From Blasia pusilla (lineage: Eukaryota > Marchantiophyta > Marchantiopsida > Blasiales): a stretch of DNA of 64,000 nucleotides. The DNA lies in NCBI GenBank assembly GCA_050084515.1, contig CM114273.1:21142001-21206000 (forward strand), in the 5' to 3' direction. Shown piece after piece: positions 1 to 13,229 of the stretch. The stretch's first letter is position 1; each line of letters opens with the position of its first letter. The position numbers and the translations under genes are program-made. The notes beneath the pieces were generated by a model. That model saw only the letters and a list, made by a program, of their open reading frames with translations, had not been told where the DNA came from and made no database searches.

Positions 1-230
1 GTTTCCATGCCAGCAATACAACAAGATCGATATCCTAAGATGAAGATGAACATGCAGAACTCAAAGTAGCTTGTGGATTCGAATCAACCCTTGTGGCCGT
101 CTCCCATATCTCAAATGATTCGAGGACAATTCTCATTTTGAACTTCCACAATGTATAATTAGACCCATCTAACTTCCCTTCACCCAATGGAGGAGGGCCA
201 GCACGAACTGACGAAGAAGTAGCAATCTCT
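1..230 (-). pseudogene. Ty1/copia gag N-terminal fragment
   Basis: Read on the minus strand this encodes the start of a copia Gag (UBN2/retrotran_gag-like), including GEGKLDGSNYTLWKFKMR and ESFEIWETAT, which is nearly the same as the better preserved Gag at 38,280-38,561. The normal start codon is ATT here and an in-frame TAG sits in the serine-rich stretch, so it is dead. The window edge cuts it off. It lies directly inside the primer site at 287-299, as expected for the 5' end of an element on the minus strand. Confidence 0.8.
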
Positions 231-286
231 CAAGATTTTGTGTAAACACACTAGATCGCCAGATACAAAATACTGGAAAACCTACT

Positions 287-541
287 GCTCTGATATCATG
301 TGAGTAAACAGAAAGTGACAAAATCACCGAAATATTTATAAAACTTGGAGATACAAAGTGGCCTAGTCCGTCCGTACGCTTACAGAAGAGCTTCGATGGA
401 ACCTCAACATGGAGATAACTCGACATACGAGAATAAGCTACCATTGCGACTCTTGACTATTTCACTACTCGGGAAACTAGGGTTTTAACCTAATTTTCTT
501 CTTTCTATTAATAGGAAATTTTCATTCATATCATTCCAACA
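287..541 (-). repeat. Copia primer binding site and short LTR (242 bp)
   Basis: The plus strand reads TGCTCTGATATCA at 287-299, the complement of a copia primer site TGGTATCAGAGCA (initiator Met tRNA) with one change. The LTR follows at once: it begins TGTGAGTAAACAG at 300 and ends ATTCCAACA at 541, so on the minus strand it runs TGTTGGAAT...CTCACA with TG..CA ends. The first 200 bp match LTRs at 22,820 and 38,634. It then departs exactly where those copies carry a 75-bp palindrome, so this is either a different U3 subtype or an empty version without the palindrome. Confidence 0.7.
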
Positions 542-866
542 ATTCTAAATCCATAAGTTCCTATCTTATGTATATCTAGGATGTGACCATCATTTGTAAA
601 GAATCCAAATGAAAGGCAAAATATTAATCAAACATGATATTTCTTACTCTTTCCAACTTCTTTTGAAGTTGGATTCACGGGACCTCCTTTGCAGCTTAAT
701 GCCAGGGCTGTTCACCTTGGCAGGTAGTGATGATCTCTGGGGGTAACAAGCGGGCTCTCTTTGGGCACCCTGCCGCTTGGAGGCAGCCCCTCCGCACAAA
801 TAGGACAGCGAGTCCCTGCCGGACTCTCGGGTGGGAGCTTAAACATTCTCCCGGATCCTAAATCAG
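542..866. other. Unassigned spacer before the LINE
   Basis: No open frame or known motif is visible. From about 690 the composition shifts to GC-rich, with short inverted stretches (CCTGCCGCTTGGAGGCAGCC), which may be the untranslated 5' part of the LINE downstream. Confidence 0.3.
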
Positions 867-1749
867 TTGTTTGCCAAACCTCTACATATAATCAACGGCC
901 TTGAGCCCAATATATCTCAGTCCTCCCAAGCTTGTGAGGAGTATCAATTCACCTATCAAAGGCGCATACCAAAGCCCACCATCCCCAAGCTGGGTGGGGA
1001 ATACCGGCATGTTTATGTGAGACGCTCAAAGGCCCCGGGAGTTCGGACTGGCAGCGAGTTCAATCTGGTCTCTGAGGAGGAGACCACGGTTCCACATGAT
1101 CATTTTCGGTATCGTCCCACAATAGACTTTGTCTCATTTAAGATCATGTGCGCACTTTGGGCTTTAAATTCTCGGCTAATCTTTGGGGTTACTCGGATGA
1201 TGAACGGCAATCAATGTATCTTCAAGGCGTCTATCAAGGCGAGGAGGCCAATACTTGGCTTGCCACAAAACCAGGTGTCTCAAGATCTGAGATGTGCCTA
1301 CAATCGAGGGCTATGGTAGTCGAGGGTGGTTCCAGCTTGAAGGAAAGGCCCATCTCCACAAAAGCTCGCTGGTGATCTACACACCTAATGTCTTTAGTGT
1401 TCTCCAAGGGACCAGCGATAAAGAGCCTGCACATGAAGAGGTTCCATGTCGCAAGCGACCACACCGACGCTAAAAGCATGCCCGCCGATCCCCAACCCAC
1501 TTAGTGACAGGTCTCCGTTTGGGTACTGAGCTTCGTGGATCGACCCATGCAATGAAGCAAATTTGGAGGTTGCATAAGTTTTGCTGAAAAATCAAATACA
1601 TATATGGGGTTCAGAAACTTGGGAGACCAAGTTAATGGAGATACCCCATGTACCACACTATGCATGGTTTGGAAAGATGTGCGACACCAAAGTAACAACA
1701 ACAAAGGTATGAAGGGTGTCGAGTTCTTCATCGAGACTTCATGGTGGGC

Positions 1750-2757
1750 AGTGTGAGATCATCAAAGACAGGCTCAGTATGAACACAACATATGGGTCAA
1801 AGTCCGAGCTGAGTGCAACTCATGGGATATGTATATCGGGTGTATTTACATGCCTACAAACAATGAATCTATCTGTAATAGAGACAGGCGTTTGATAGTG
1901 TGAAAACTGATTGCCTTAGGTTCCGCAGACAAGGGGAACATAGTCTTTGGGAGACTTCAACAAATTTGGTGGGGCAAGGCACCGATCCCAAGCGGAGATC
2001 GGGATGTTTGGAGATGTGAGAGTGAATGGCAATGGCACACGGCTCATCACGATGTTGAGGGAACTTCAACTGATGGCACTTAATGATAGGCATAAGGTGG
2101 GATCCCCGGCTTGGACTAGGGTCAACTTCAAGGAGAATGAGAGCTCCATTGTGGACTACATAGTTGTGGATGAGGAACTCTACACACGCAGTGGGAAGAT
2201 CACAGTGGATGCGACAGACATTGGAAGATCATATCATTCATTGGATTGGACAGAGCTGCACCAAAGGCTAAAATGCTCGACCAAACCAGTGAAGAGGGTG
2301 ATCAAGAAATGGAGTATAGAGGACTTCCAAGATGAGGGCAACAAGAAGGTGTACATTGGCAAGCTGGAAGAAAATCTCATGGCATTTGACACTTTCATTG
2401 AATCTACCGTCAAGACCTTTGGGTTCACAAGAACAACTGTGGACATGGTGCTTGCATGGTGGGAGCGTGGAGTGACAGATGCCGCCGAGATTGCTGTCGG
2501 CAGGAAATTGATAATATGCGGCAGAGCCGTCAAATGGTGGTCCTTGGAACTCAAGGCAGCCATTGCCAAACGAAGGGAAGCGTATGTCACAAGTGCCAAA
2601 GCCAGGGACGATGCATCCTTGTGGGCAGAGTATGTGGCCCTACGCAAGGAAACCCGTCTTCTCGTGCGCATGCACAAGAAGAAAATGAACCAAGCCACAT
2701 ACTCATCCATCACTGAGAATTTCACTGAGAATCATAAAAAGTTCTGGATGGAAGTGT
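1750..2757 (+). pseudogene. LINE endonuclease domain and ORF2 N-terminal part
   Basis: The open frame 1947-2757 contains GDFNKFGG, the catalytic-loop signature of exonuclease/endonuclease/phosphatase LINE endonucleases, followed by SSIVDYIVV and a degraded SDH-like end (SYHSLDW). Just upstream in another frame is CIYMPTNN, the preceding strand of the same fold, so a frameshift near 1940 separates them. The rest (2280-2757) is a lysine/arginine-rich linker to the reverse transcriptase. The stop at 2757 before the next frame at 2763 is probably a single nonsense change. Confidence 0.75.
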
Positions 2758-2762
2758 AGAAA

Positions 2763-4043
2763 TTGAGCAAGGCCAAGGACAAAAATGACGTAAAGGCCTT
2801 GAAGAGAAAAGACAGTGGAATGGTGACCACATCTAAACAGATCAGACATGTGTTGGAAGGCCATTACAAGGAGTTAGGCAAGAAGCCCGCTCGGACATCC
2901 CTTGAAGAGCAGAACTTCGAGAGGGTGGTGGAGGATTTTGTTAAGATACAACGGGAGAAGGCAGATGATGAGGTTGAGTTGGGCAACCCATATAAGGATT
3001 GGTTCTCCCAGGCTGAGGTGGGAGCAGCGATCAAAGAACTTGTGAACCACAAAGCAGGCGGTGGTGATGAGCTTGTGAATGAGCTATTGAAGTATGGCGA
3101 TGCTGCTATTGCTCGTTCTCTAGTGAGTCTCTTCAACCTGGTCTGGCAGGCAGAAGTCATCCCACAAAGATGGCGGATGGGAGTCATCGTGAACCTCTTC
3201 AAGAAGGGAGAGCGAGAAGACCTTGGAAACTACAGGGGTATTACATTGCTGAGTGTAGTCGGGAAGCTCCTTTGCCGTATACTCAACAATAGGATCTCTA
3301 TGTACCTGGAGGAGAATTCTGTCATCAAGGAAGGCCAGGCTGGCTTCCGGCAAGCCCGAGGATGCATGGACCACATCTTCACCTTCAGTCAGATCATCGG
3401 GGTAGGGAAAAGAGGGAAACCCACCTATTGCTTCTTCTTGGACCTCAAGGAGGCATACGACACTATATGGCGTGACGGGCTTTCTTATAGCCTGTGGAAG
3501 GCGGGGCTGAGAGGGAAAATGTGGAGGGTGGTGGAGAAGATGTACGAGAACACAAGGAGTAGAGTTCTGGTGAATGGCTAAAAGAGTGGGACATTCGACA
3601 TCAAGCAAGGAGTGGCTCAAGGATGCCCGCTCTCCCCCACCCTCTTCAACATTTTCGTGAATTCCCTATTGGAAGAAATGGAGGATAGTGGACTAGGCAT
3701 ACGGGTGGGCAACAACTCTATTGTTGCAATCATGTTTGCTGATGACTTTGGTGGCCTTGAGGAAACAGGAGAGAAACTCCAAGAGATGATCTCCTTGACC
3801 AAAATCTGGTGTGACATGTGGGGCATGGAGGCAAATGTACTGAAGTGCGGTGTGATGATTTTCAATGGCAGGGAGGAGGACCAAGACCAACAGTGGTACT
3901 GGGGTGACCAAGAGATCCCCCGTGTGGCTACCTACACCTATCTGGGCATAGAATTCTCGGAATATTGCATGTGGGATGCACACATCAAGAAGACTACTGA
4001 GAAAGGCCACAAGAAGGTGAACGGTTTGTCCAGATTCCTATAG
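2763..4043 (+). pseudogene. LINE reverse transcriptase
   Basis: Successive RT blocks are readable: fingers (AGGGDELVNELLKYG), NYRGITLLSVVGKLLCRILN, EGQAGFRQARGCMDHIF, motif A (FFLDLKEAYDTIW), motif B (AQGCPLSPTLFN) and motif C (IMFADDFGGL, an FADD catalytic pair). One in-frame TAA at 3579-3581 splits the domain between motifs A and B; the frame continues at 3582, so this is a point nonsense. A further stop falls at about 4043 in the thumb region. It copied the element RNA at the target site when functional. Confidence 0.85.
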
Positions 4044-4168
4044 TGCCGGGACATCACATCAGAAGTAAAGCGCTGTGTCATTTTGCATACCATTCGTCCC
4101 TCGCTGGAATACGGGGCAGCAGTGTGGGATGCCAACACCAAACAAAGGGATAGGCTTGAAGTTGTGCG

Positions 4169-5098
4169 GTGGCGTTTGGGTATGATGTCAACTTCATCAC
4201 GAGCGACCAGCGTTGGTGTGAGATCGAACTAGGTGTGGAACCCTTGGAGGATAGACGTGACATCGCCAAGTTGAAATGGCGGAGGCAGCTGGAGACAATG
4301 GACTCCCATCGCTATCCTAAAGAAGTGATGGGGAAAACCAGGACCCAAAGAAGACCCGTAAAACAGGCCAAATCTTGGACGAAAAAAATTCAAGAGATTG
4401 TGAAAGCATCCAAGCTCCCAACAGGGCCTGAACTGTGGGAGCAAGATGAGAAACTATTTGTGGATACCATAACCAAAGCAGTGGGCAAATGCTCACAGTA
4501 GAACAGCATGGAGGAAGCCATGAAAATGTCGACTCTCTCTTTTGACGGTATATCCCGAGAGGGCGGAATCGAAGAACTATTTATGGGAACCCTTGCTTGG
4601 GAACCGGCTCAAGTTCAAGTTCAGGACGGGGCAATCCCCTTGAACCATAAGAAAAGCAGGATGGGAACACAACTAAACTCTTGCGCCTTGTGTGACGATG
4701 GGGACAAAACCTCTAGTCATTACTTGGTCTCCTGCGCAAAATTCACAACACACAGAGCAAGAGCATATGCTGATATTGCTAAGCTGGTAGAATCAGAATT
4801 GTTCAACACATTCAGTAGCCTTGATTCATTGCCCAAAGTTGTTGCACTCGTAAGTAATGTCTATTGGGGATCCCAATCAGGTAAAGTAGATTGTGTGGTG
4901 AAGAGTTTCTTGGTTGACACTTGGAAGCTCCGCACAAACACCTTGTTTGGTCAGCACTCACACTATATGAGAGTGTCTCCCTCCTCTCATATGGTACCTT
5001 CTTCACTTGCTTCTCTCTCTACATCCATCCCAGTCTCAAGCACCGTCCAACCAGGGCGCGGGGTCTATGGTCACAAGGCTATGACAGACACTACTTAA
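4169..5098 (+). pseudogene. LINE ORF2 C-terminal region with Cys/His motif
   Basis: Two frames (4169-4501 and 4508-5098) continue the LINE protein. The second contains CALCDDGDKTSSHYLVSC, a CX2C...HX4C arrangement as seen at the C-terminus of many LINE ORF2 proteins and thought to bind nucleic acid. The first is basic (RTQRRPVKQAKSWTKK). A TAG at 4499 separates them. The coding part ends at 5098 (TAA), just before the (CT)n run. Confidence 0.65.
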
Positions 5099-5101
5099 TG
5101 A

Positions 5102-6952
<1,851 letters not shown>

Positions 6953-7448
6953 GTCCCCAAATCTAGAGGCCCTTAATTAAGGAGGTGATAGATGCATGAG
7001 ATATCCAAACTCCAATGATAACCTAAACCCATGATTCGTAACGAGTGTAACTATGGACTCTAAGCATTAAATGATGCTCAAACATTATCATATACCATGC
7101 ATCTAACAATAAATCTTTGTATGTGTGTCTACATGCTTCACCACCAATATTGTAATTGGAGCAAGTTATATGTCCGCTTTACCCCAATTCCTCGTGGGTA
7201 AGCTATACATGCACTAATAATGTTCTCTACAAAGGACGAGGCACTACTTGCATTCTACCATCCTTCCAAATTCACAAAATATGTGTCCCCTCCCTCATGA
7301 ATCATTGGGCTCCTTATACGATCCCATGCCATCTTGCTCTCTGGCGCCCACTATGTCCGCTATGCTACCGATGCGTAATTACTCCAATCCTTGTGGATAT
7401 CTCATGCATCTATCACCTCCTTAATTAAAGGCCTCTAGATTTGGGGAC
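6953..7448. repeat. Fold-back inverted repeat (about 54-bp arms)
   Basis: GTCCCCAAATCTAGAGGC...ATATCC at 6953-7005 recurs as its reverse complement at 7395-7448 with only small differences. About 390 bp lies between. Arms of this length around a non-coding centre fit a MITE or fold-back element, but I see no convincing flanking target duplication. Confidence 0.65.
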
Positions 7449-7714
7449 TCTTCATCTGATCTCGGTGTCCAAGTTAATATTTTATGACTCTCCATGGCCC
7501 AAAACACCAAATAGGTAGATGTGTGTCATCCGAGCATCATCTCCTCATTACTCCCATCATGTCAACAAGCTCCAATCGCATCTTGTGGACTTGAATATGC
7601 ATTCCAACTCAAACCATCTAGATATAACTTGGTTGAGGCTCTCTAGTCAATGTATCACTTGCCATACTCTTAAGACAACAAAACCCACTAGGCAAGCTTC
7701 CATGTAAGCTTTTG

Positions 7715-7770
7715 TCACGTCTTTTAGGATAGATCGACAAGTTTATGGTAGAGCGCCTTTGAGGATATTA
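7715..7770 (+). repeat. LTR fragment of the CTTTTAGGATAGAT family
   Basis: TGTCACGTCTTTTAGGATAG followed by GATCGACAAG matches sequences at about 10,270 and 51,150. Here only about 50 bp of the LTR start remain before Ty3 protease-region coding sequence begins, so a deletion fused LTR to internal sequence. Confidence 0.5.
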
Positions 7771-8125
7771 TTCAAAATGGAAATACTAACCTTGTGATTC
7801 TTGGGCAACCCTATATCATGACATCTAAAATAAAGACTAGAGTGATGGACGATGGAACGAAATTAATTTAATTCCTTACAGTATATGTAGGTCATTAACG
7901 TAATAGAGAAAAATTGAGAGATGGTCCTATGAAGGTAGAAAAAGAGTTTTCGGATTTTTAGTTAGCATTCTTGTAGAGTGAGAATATGGGGTCGCAAAGG
8001 AAGTAAAGCGTCTTCCGCTAGCATAGGCGGAAGAATCATACATATTTAGATGTGGGTTTTCACAATATTTGTCTTCTTTGGTCTTGTAGATTAAAAGTGA
8101 CGAAAGAAATGAACAAGAAGAAAAA

Positions 8126-8749
8126 ATGATTTATGCAAAAAAATTGTTAAAATCTAAGGGTATTTTATTAGATGAAGAGTTTATTAGTGGGATGTATGAA
8201 GAAGAGGGTTTTGGAGATAGTCTTGAGGATGTTTTCATCCAAATGAGCACCAATTCTTTGGATACAACAATGATTACAATTCACTCACGTGATTTGCATG
8301 AAGAAATAGCAAAGTTCATGGAAGGAGAAAATGCATATCAATCTTTGGAGAAGGGAGTGGATGGGCACGAGTTTGAGGTAGAAGGACAGCCCATTGAGGC
8401 ACGAATGCATACTAAGTGCACGATGATGGCTGGAAAAGTGAAACCAATGGCTACTCACTTAACTACCATAGGACTCTGGGAAATAAGTAGAACATGCATC
8501 AATTGGGCACTAGATGTAAGAAAGATAGGATACAAGTTCACAGAAGAAATACTGTATCGATTACAAATTGAAGGGGGTGACTTTCTTATTAAAATTAAAA
8601 CAAAAAGCTTTCGAAAGATGTTAACAAGACAAGATAAGATCTTCTCTTTTACTACACAAGAAATTGGTTGTGTAGTCATGAGTGTAGTGGCACAAATGGT
8701 TATTTTTATAATTCTATTACATGTGCCTTGGGATTTGAAATCCATATAA
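8126..8749 (+). pseudogene. Ty3 G1 linker between protease and RT
   Basis: This 207-codon frame (LLDEEFISGMYEEEGFGDS, ITIHSRDLHEEIAKFMEG, KIGYKFTEEILYRLQIEGG) has a clear relative on the minus strand at 15,955-16,623, in the same position after the protease. I know this only as the region between protease and reverse transcriptase in this Ty3 type; no enzymatic motif is visible. It ends with VPWDLKSI, also shared with the inverted copy (VPWDLKPI). Confidence 0.6.
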
Positions 8750-8803
8750 GCACCACGAGCTATGATTCTCAAGTTGATTGAGTTATTGAAGGAGAAGATG
8801 TAG

Positions 8804-8845
8804 ATGAGTATCTTAGAGCCATCTATGGGGCTCTAAGATACTCAT
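8804..8845. repeat. Perfect 17-bp hairpin, copy-specific
   Basis: ATGAGTATCTTAGAGCC (8804-8820) and its reverse complement (8829-8845) flank an 8-base loop. The related G1 copy at about 15,860-15,910 lacks the second arm, so it arose in this copy. Confidence 0.85.
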
Positions 8846-9137
8846 ATACTCGAGTCCATGTTTGACTATGCCGATTAAATCAAGAGCTCTCCGGTTCATT
8901 CAAAATATGCAATCAAAAAATAAGATAACCATTCAAAATATAGGAGTGGGGCATAGACTAGATGAATTTGTAGAAGTTTTTGCACCCAATGCTATCTATT
9001 TGATTGGAAAAATTCACTAAGGATATGATCAATTCTATTTAGCTATGGAGAGTATAGATATTATCATTACGTGCATTTGACTTTGGCTTGTAAGAATGTG
9101 CATATTGCCTTAATGAGCAATAAATTCTATCGCTCAC

Positions 9138-9581
9138 ATGCAAAGTGCAATGAATAAGATCTTGAGAGAGTTCCTTCCTTATAAGACTATTCCTTTCGTA
9201 GATGATATTATTAGAAATGAATATGTAAGAGAAGATACAAATGAGAGGGATATGACAGACAGGTCTAGAAAGTTTGTGTATGACCATATTCGTGATGTGG
9301 ATATAATCCTAAAAAGACTTACTCTTTTTGGAGAAAATTGTAGCTTTGGGATACTTGAGATTATAGAAAAGTCCATAAGGAGAGATAGAATGTCCTCGAG
9401 GATAGTGGATGATAATGGGACAAAAATACGAGTGCTAAAAGAATTCCAAAATTCCTTATGGACATCACACATAAGTACTTGGACAACGTTTACCAAGATA
9501 AAAGAGAGGTATTGGTGGAAAGGCCTACACAAAAGTGTTGACAAATATGTTGGGTCGTGCGTCGAATATCAACATCAATGA
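9138..9581 (+). pseudogene. Ty3 G1 RT fragment joined to integrase zinc finger
   Basis: The frame starts with MNKILREFLPYKTIPFVDDI, the segment with the catalytic loop of Ty3 reverse transcriptases (usually F/YxDD; here FVDD), then RKFVYDHIRDVDIILKRLTL. After a deletion it continues as HISTWTTFTKIKERYWWKGL followed by CVEYQHQ, the HHCC zinc-finger region of Ty3 integrase. RT connection and RNase H are gone. Non-functional. Confidence 0.75.
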
Positions 9582-9597
9582 AAAATCAAGATGAGAG

Positions 9598-10248
9598 ATG
9601 GAATTAACTCACGTATCCCTTGTATATTCATTATCGATGGGTAGTAGATCTAGTAGGTATGCCATTAGGTCTTTGGGGAATACACTACTCGGTCCTAGTA
9701 TGGAAAAAGTGGGTTTAACTTTGTTAAAGGGAGGGCCTAATGAGCTTAAACAACAGAGCATGTATGTTGTTTTATTCTAGACGATATTGTTGCACGATAT
9801 GGGAGTGTTAGGAGAATTTGTGGAAATAGAGGTGAGTTGACGGAGGAAGCACGAGAGTTCTTTAAAAGATACGGAATGTAGTTAAGGTTAACAACCTCTA
9901 TGAATCCAAAGCCTAATAGCAATGACGAAAGAAATAGGACACTCGCGAATCATTCAAGCAACAGTAAAAACGTGTGGAGGACATTATGGTGATTGGCCTA
10001 GATTGCTTCTATTTGCTTTATGGGCAGATATGACCACTCATAGCACCGTTACAAGGTTCATGCCTACAGAGTTTATGGCATGTCAAAAGTCGATAATGTT
10101 TATAGAAGGAGATATTTCCACTTGTATGGGATTGTGGTGGGAGGATGGAATTGATAGTGAAAAGCCATTGGAGCTCCAAATGCAACAACTAGAGGGACGT
10201 GAAGAGGATATATATGAAGACCCTCATAACCAGACTAACACCAAATAA
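9598..10248 (+). pseudogene. Ty3 G1 integrase core, degenerate
   Basis: Pieces in shifting frames recall the integrase core of this Ty3 type. The clearest is 9,922-10,248 (GDWPRLLLFALWADMTTHST, with FMPTEFMACQKSIM), the conserved C-terminal part of the catalytic domain. Upstream, 9,835-9,920 retains a broken EFFKRYG block. At about 10,217 the frame runs into GACCCTCATAACC, a start-of-LTR-like motif also seen at 10,882. Confidence 0.7.
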
Positions 10249-10877
10249 ATACCAAGCGAAATATCAGAACTTCGTCGCGTCTTTTAGGATAGATCGGTAA
10301 GATTGAGGATTTTTCTATTTTAGGTAACTACTATTATGAGCATATGGTCGACTTTATATTTTGGGAAGTAGCCTTTTATCTCCTAAATTAGGTCAAGAGC
10401 CAAGGAGGTGACTTGGGTTTAGGGTTTAGGGTTTAGGATTGGGAGAGGGGAGGTGTATATATAAAGGAGAGAGAGTTTGAGAGCTCATTCTCTCTTTTTT
10501 GTCTCATTTAAGCAAGAAAATAGCTCTTATCATTTGGAAATTATTGGAGATATTTTGGTACTTCTCGTCTCGTTGTTTGGATGCCATGAGTTAGCATGGG
10601 ATTGTACGTGTTTGTGTGTGTGTTTGGTGCCAACGATGTATGTTGTATCGCGATGTGTATGCACATGAAAACTTTAATGGGTTGGTGCTAGGATGATTGT
10701 GCTTTAGAGAGATCTCATGGAAGAGTCTAAAAGACGAAACGCACGAATAGAATTAGTGCGTTTCGTGTGTTTATGGTCGTGAGGAGGAAACCCAGACCAA
10801 ACATAAATAAAGACTTGAGATGAGTTGAGTCTAAGAAGGTTGGTTTCCAAAGAGGTGAGAACCAAATTTGGAACACA
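10217..10877 (+). repeat. Ty3 LTR-type sequence with TATA box
   Basis: The block carries CTTTTAGGATAGAT (about 10,278), a conserved AGAGCCAAGGAGGTGAC segment, a TATA box (GTATATATAAAGG near 10,455) and GAGAGCTCATTCTCTCTTT. The same elements in the same order occur at 51,148-51,510, so this is an LTR promoter region. Three TTTAGGG units lie at 10,415-10,437. From 10,690 a roughly 265-bp segment repeats once in tandem (second copy about 10,955). Confidence 0.55.
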
Positions 10878-12640
10878 AGTGTAGTGACCCTCATAACCAA
10901 ACGAACACCAAACAGGCGCCTAGCAGAACATCATAACTCAAGTGGACTGACGCTGCAATGATTGCGCTTTGGAGAGGCTTTTGAAAGGTCTCTTGGAAAA
11001 GTCCAAGAGAAGAAATGAGGACCAGAGTCGTGCATTTCATGCTTTAGTGGTCGCGACGAGGAAACCTAGACCAAATGCGAACCAAGACTTGAGATGAGTT
11101 GAGTCTTGGAAGGTTGGTTGCCAAAGAGGTGAGAAACAATTTTGGAACACGAATAGCATTTGGGAAATTTGACTATGTTTTGGACCATAACGTTTAGCCC
11201 CAAGATGCATTTAGGAAAAGTAAGGATGCGTTGGAAAGCTTATATTGAGAAGCTTCCAATGCACTGAAGATATTAGAAAATTCATAAGTACAAGGTGAGA
11301 TATTAGCCGAAAACGACTGTGAGAGCAACACGGTTAATGGGCAATTTGAGGGGCCCGAGTGTCTTTCCCTAAAGTTAGGGGCACCCCAGAGATCCCCAAA
11401 ATTACTAGTAAGGGGGAGTCTCTCCAAGATCTCTTGGAACACGAACCCCACTTTGAGCACCAAACGGCGTCTCAAGGGCACGGGATGGAACGGGAGTTTG
11501 GCATTGGAACTCGAAACCCAAACATGATCGAAGGAGTGGATTTTGTACGCCACCCTTGGATTTTGACTCGTGATTCATTTTGTGTGAGTCTCGGTTAGGG
11601 ACTCATTGGATGTCCATCGAACACTTGGAACCGCCACGCGTGAAATGCCATTTGAGGTTCCTAAACCGACCATAAAGTCTATCCCAAGTCTTTCGAGACT
11701 TGCTTGTGTTGTAAACCGTTAAATTAGGAAGGTTGAGCTTGATGAGAGATTGAGATGAGAACTCTGAAAGTTAGCTCACTAATTGATCTAGACTCGACTA
11801 ATCATAGTGCATGTTTGGATGCAGATCAACATTGAGAGCGTGACCTACTGAATGCACGCTTCCGCAACAACAAAGATTAACGTTCAAGGAGAGTAGGTGC
11901 ACAACAATAACTAGCGTTTGGGGATTTTGACTATGTTTCATATTAGTATGTTTAGTACGGAGATGCGTTTGGGAAAAAAAAGGATGGCGTTGGAAACCTC
12001 ATGCAAAGAAAATTACAATGCCCTAAAGATGGTAGAAAACGCTCACGTGGAAGGTGAGATATTGGCCTAAAAAGACTATTTGGAGAGTTGGGTTGAGGGC
12101 CAAAATGAAGGGCCCGATTATCTTTCCCCGAATTTAGGGAGAGGGTAGTGATCCTCAGAAGTACTAGTAAGGGGTAGTGTCTCCAAGGTTTCTTGGGACC
12201 TAAACCCCACTTTGGGCGCCAAAGGGCAGCTCAAGGGTACGAGATAGATGGGAGTTTGGCGTTGGGACTCAAAACCCAAACCTGATCCAAGGGAGTGGAA
12301 TTGAGAATCCACACTTGGATTCCAACCCGCGGCACATTTTTGTGAGTCTCGATCAGGGACTCATTGGGAAGTTGAGACTGTTAGGTGTGTAAGTGCTATT
12401 TGAGGTTCCTAAATTGACCAGAAAGTCCATCTTAAGTCTTTAGAGACTTGCCTGTGTTGTAAAGCGAGAAATTAGAAAGGTTGAGCTTGATGAGAGACAG
12501 AGTCGAGAACTCAAAGAGTTAGAGCATTGATTGACCGTGAGTGCGTGTTTGGATATAGATAAACATTGAGAGTATGTCCTATTGAACGCATGCTTTCACA
12601 ACATTAAATATTTACATTCAAGGAGAGTAGGTGCACGACA
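10878..12640 (+). repeat. Long 5' LTR of Ty3/gypsy G2
   Basis: Begins TGTAGTGACCCTCATAAC and ends GTGCACGACA, immediately before a Met-type primer site. It contains a 758-bp tandem duplication: GACTATGTTT blocks at 11,171 and 11,929 start two copies that stay similar to their ends (GGAGAGTAGGTGCACAACA near 11,905 and its partner at 12,640). The doubled unit makes the LTR about 1.76 kb. Confidence 0.6.
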
Positions 12641-13229
12641 CGTGGTATCAAGCTTATCCTTGATGAGCATGAACTTGGGGTCATGGGAGATATGGATGTT
12701 TGAGAAGAACTCAAGGTAGTAGGGAGACCTTGAAGCTCAGGGAGGAACACAAGAAACAAGGAGGAGATTTGAGAAGGCGAGGACTCAAAAATGGCAACCA
12801 AGGGCAAAGAACCAAGGAAGTTGCAAGTCAAGCTAAAAAAGCCGAGAGATGAACCAATGACTGACCATGAGCTAAGAGGAGATAGCGACTCCTGAAATGT
12901 CAAGCCCAAGACATCATGATGTCCCAGACGTGAATCTTTTCACGGGGCCATCGACTCCAAACTCAAGCAACCCGGTGCTCTATGTCCACATGATGGACTT
13001 GATGATTGAGCAAACGACCCAAAAAAGCAAGCGAATTGCTGAGCTCAAGTGAAATAGAGCTTCTAGTTCCAGCAAGAAGCTTTGTAAGACAATTTTTCCA
13101 ACACTTTTTGAGATTGACCACCCCAAGAATTGGGCGGTCAATCTCAAAAATTGAACAAGTTCCTAACGGAGGTGGAACTTTACTTCAAGGTGTAAGGGAT
13201 AGAGGAGCAGGACAAGGTGACGGTAGCGG

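Larger units (their letters stand above)
7771..10255 (+). mobile_element. Ty3/gypsy relic G1, forward copy
   Basis: A deleted Ty3 element: end of the protease domain (about 7,780-7,960), a long linker frame (8,126-8,749), a short reverse transcriptase piece (9,138-9,300), integrase zinc finger (9,440-9,581) and degenerate integrase core (9,600-10,248). The protease and linker part is repeated in inverted orientation at 15,850-17,060. The wording resembles Ty3 elements of mosses, lycophytes and fungi with a DHGSE-type protease. Many stops; most of the RT and RNase H is missing. Confidence 0.75.

Noticed and set aside
1234-1731. Minus-strand frames opposite the LINE
   Set aside because: Shadows of the plus-strand LINE reading without motifs.
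2234-2725. 163-codon minus-strand frame
   Set aside because: Antisense of the LINE linker region; hydrophobic Ser/Leu composition is typical of antisense frames.
10415-10437. Telomere or interstitial telomeric repeat
   Set aside because: Only three TTTAGGG units inside an LTR; too short to mean a former chromosome end.
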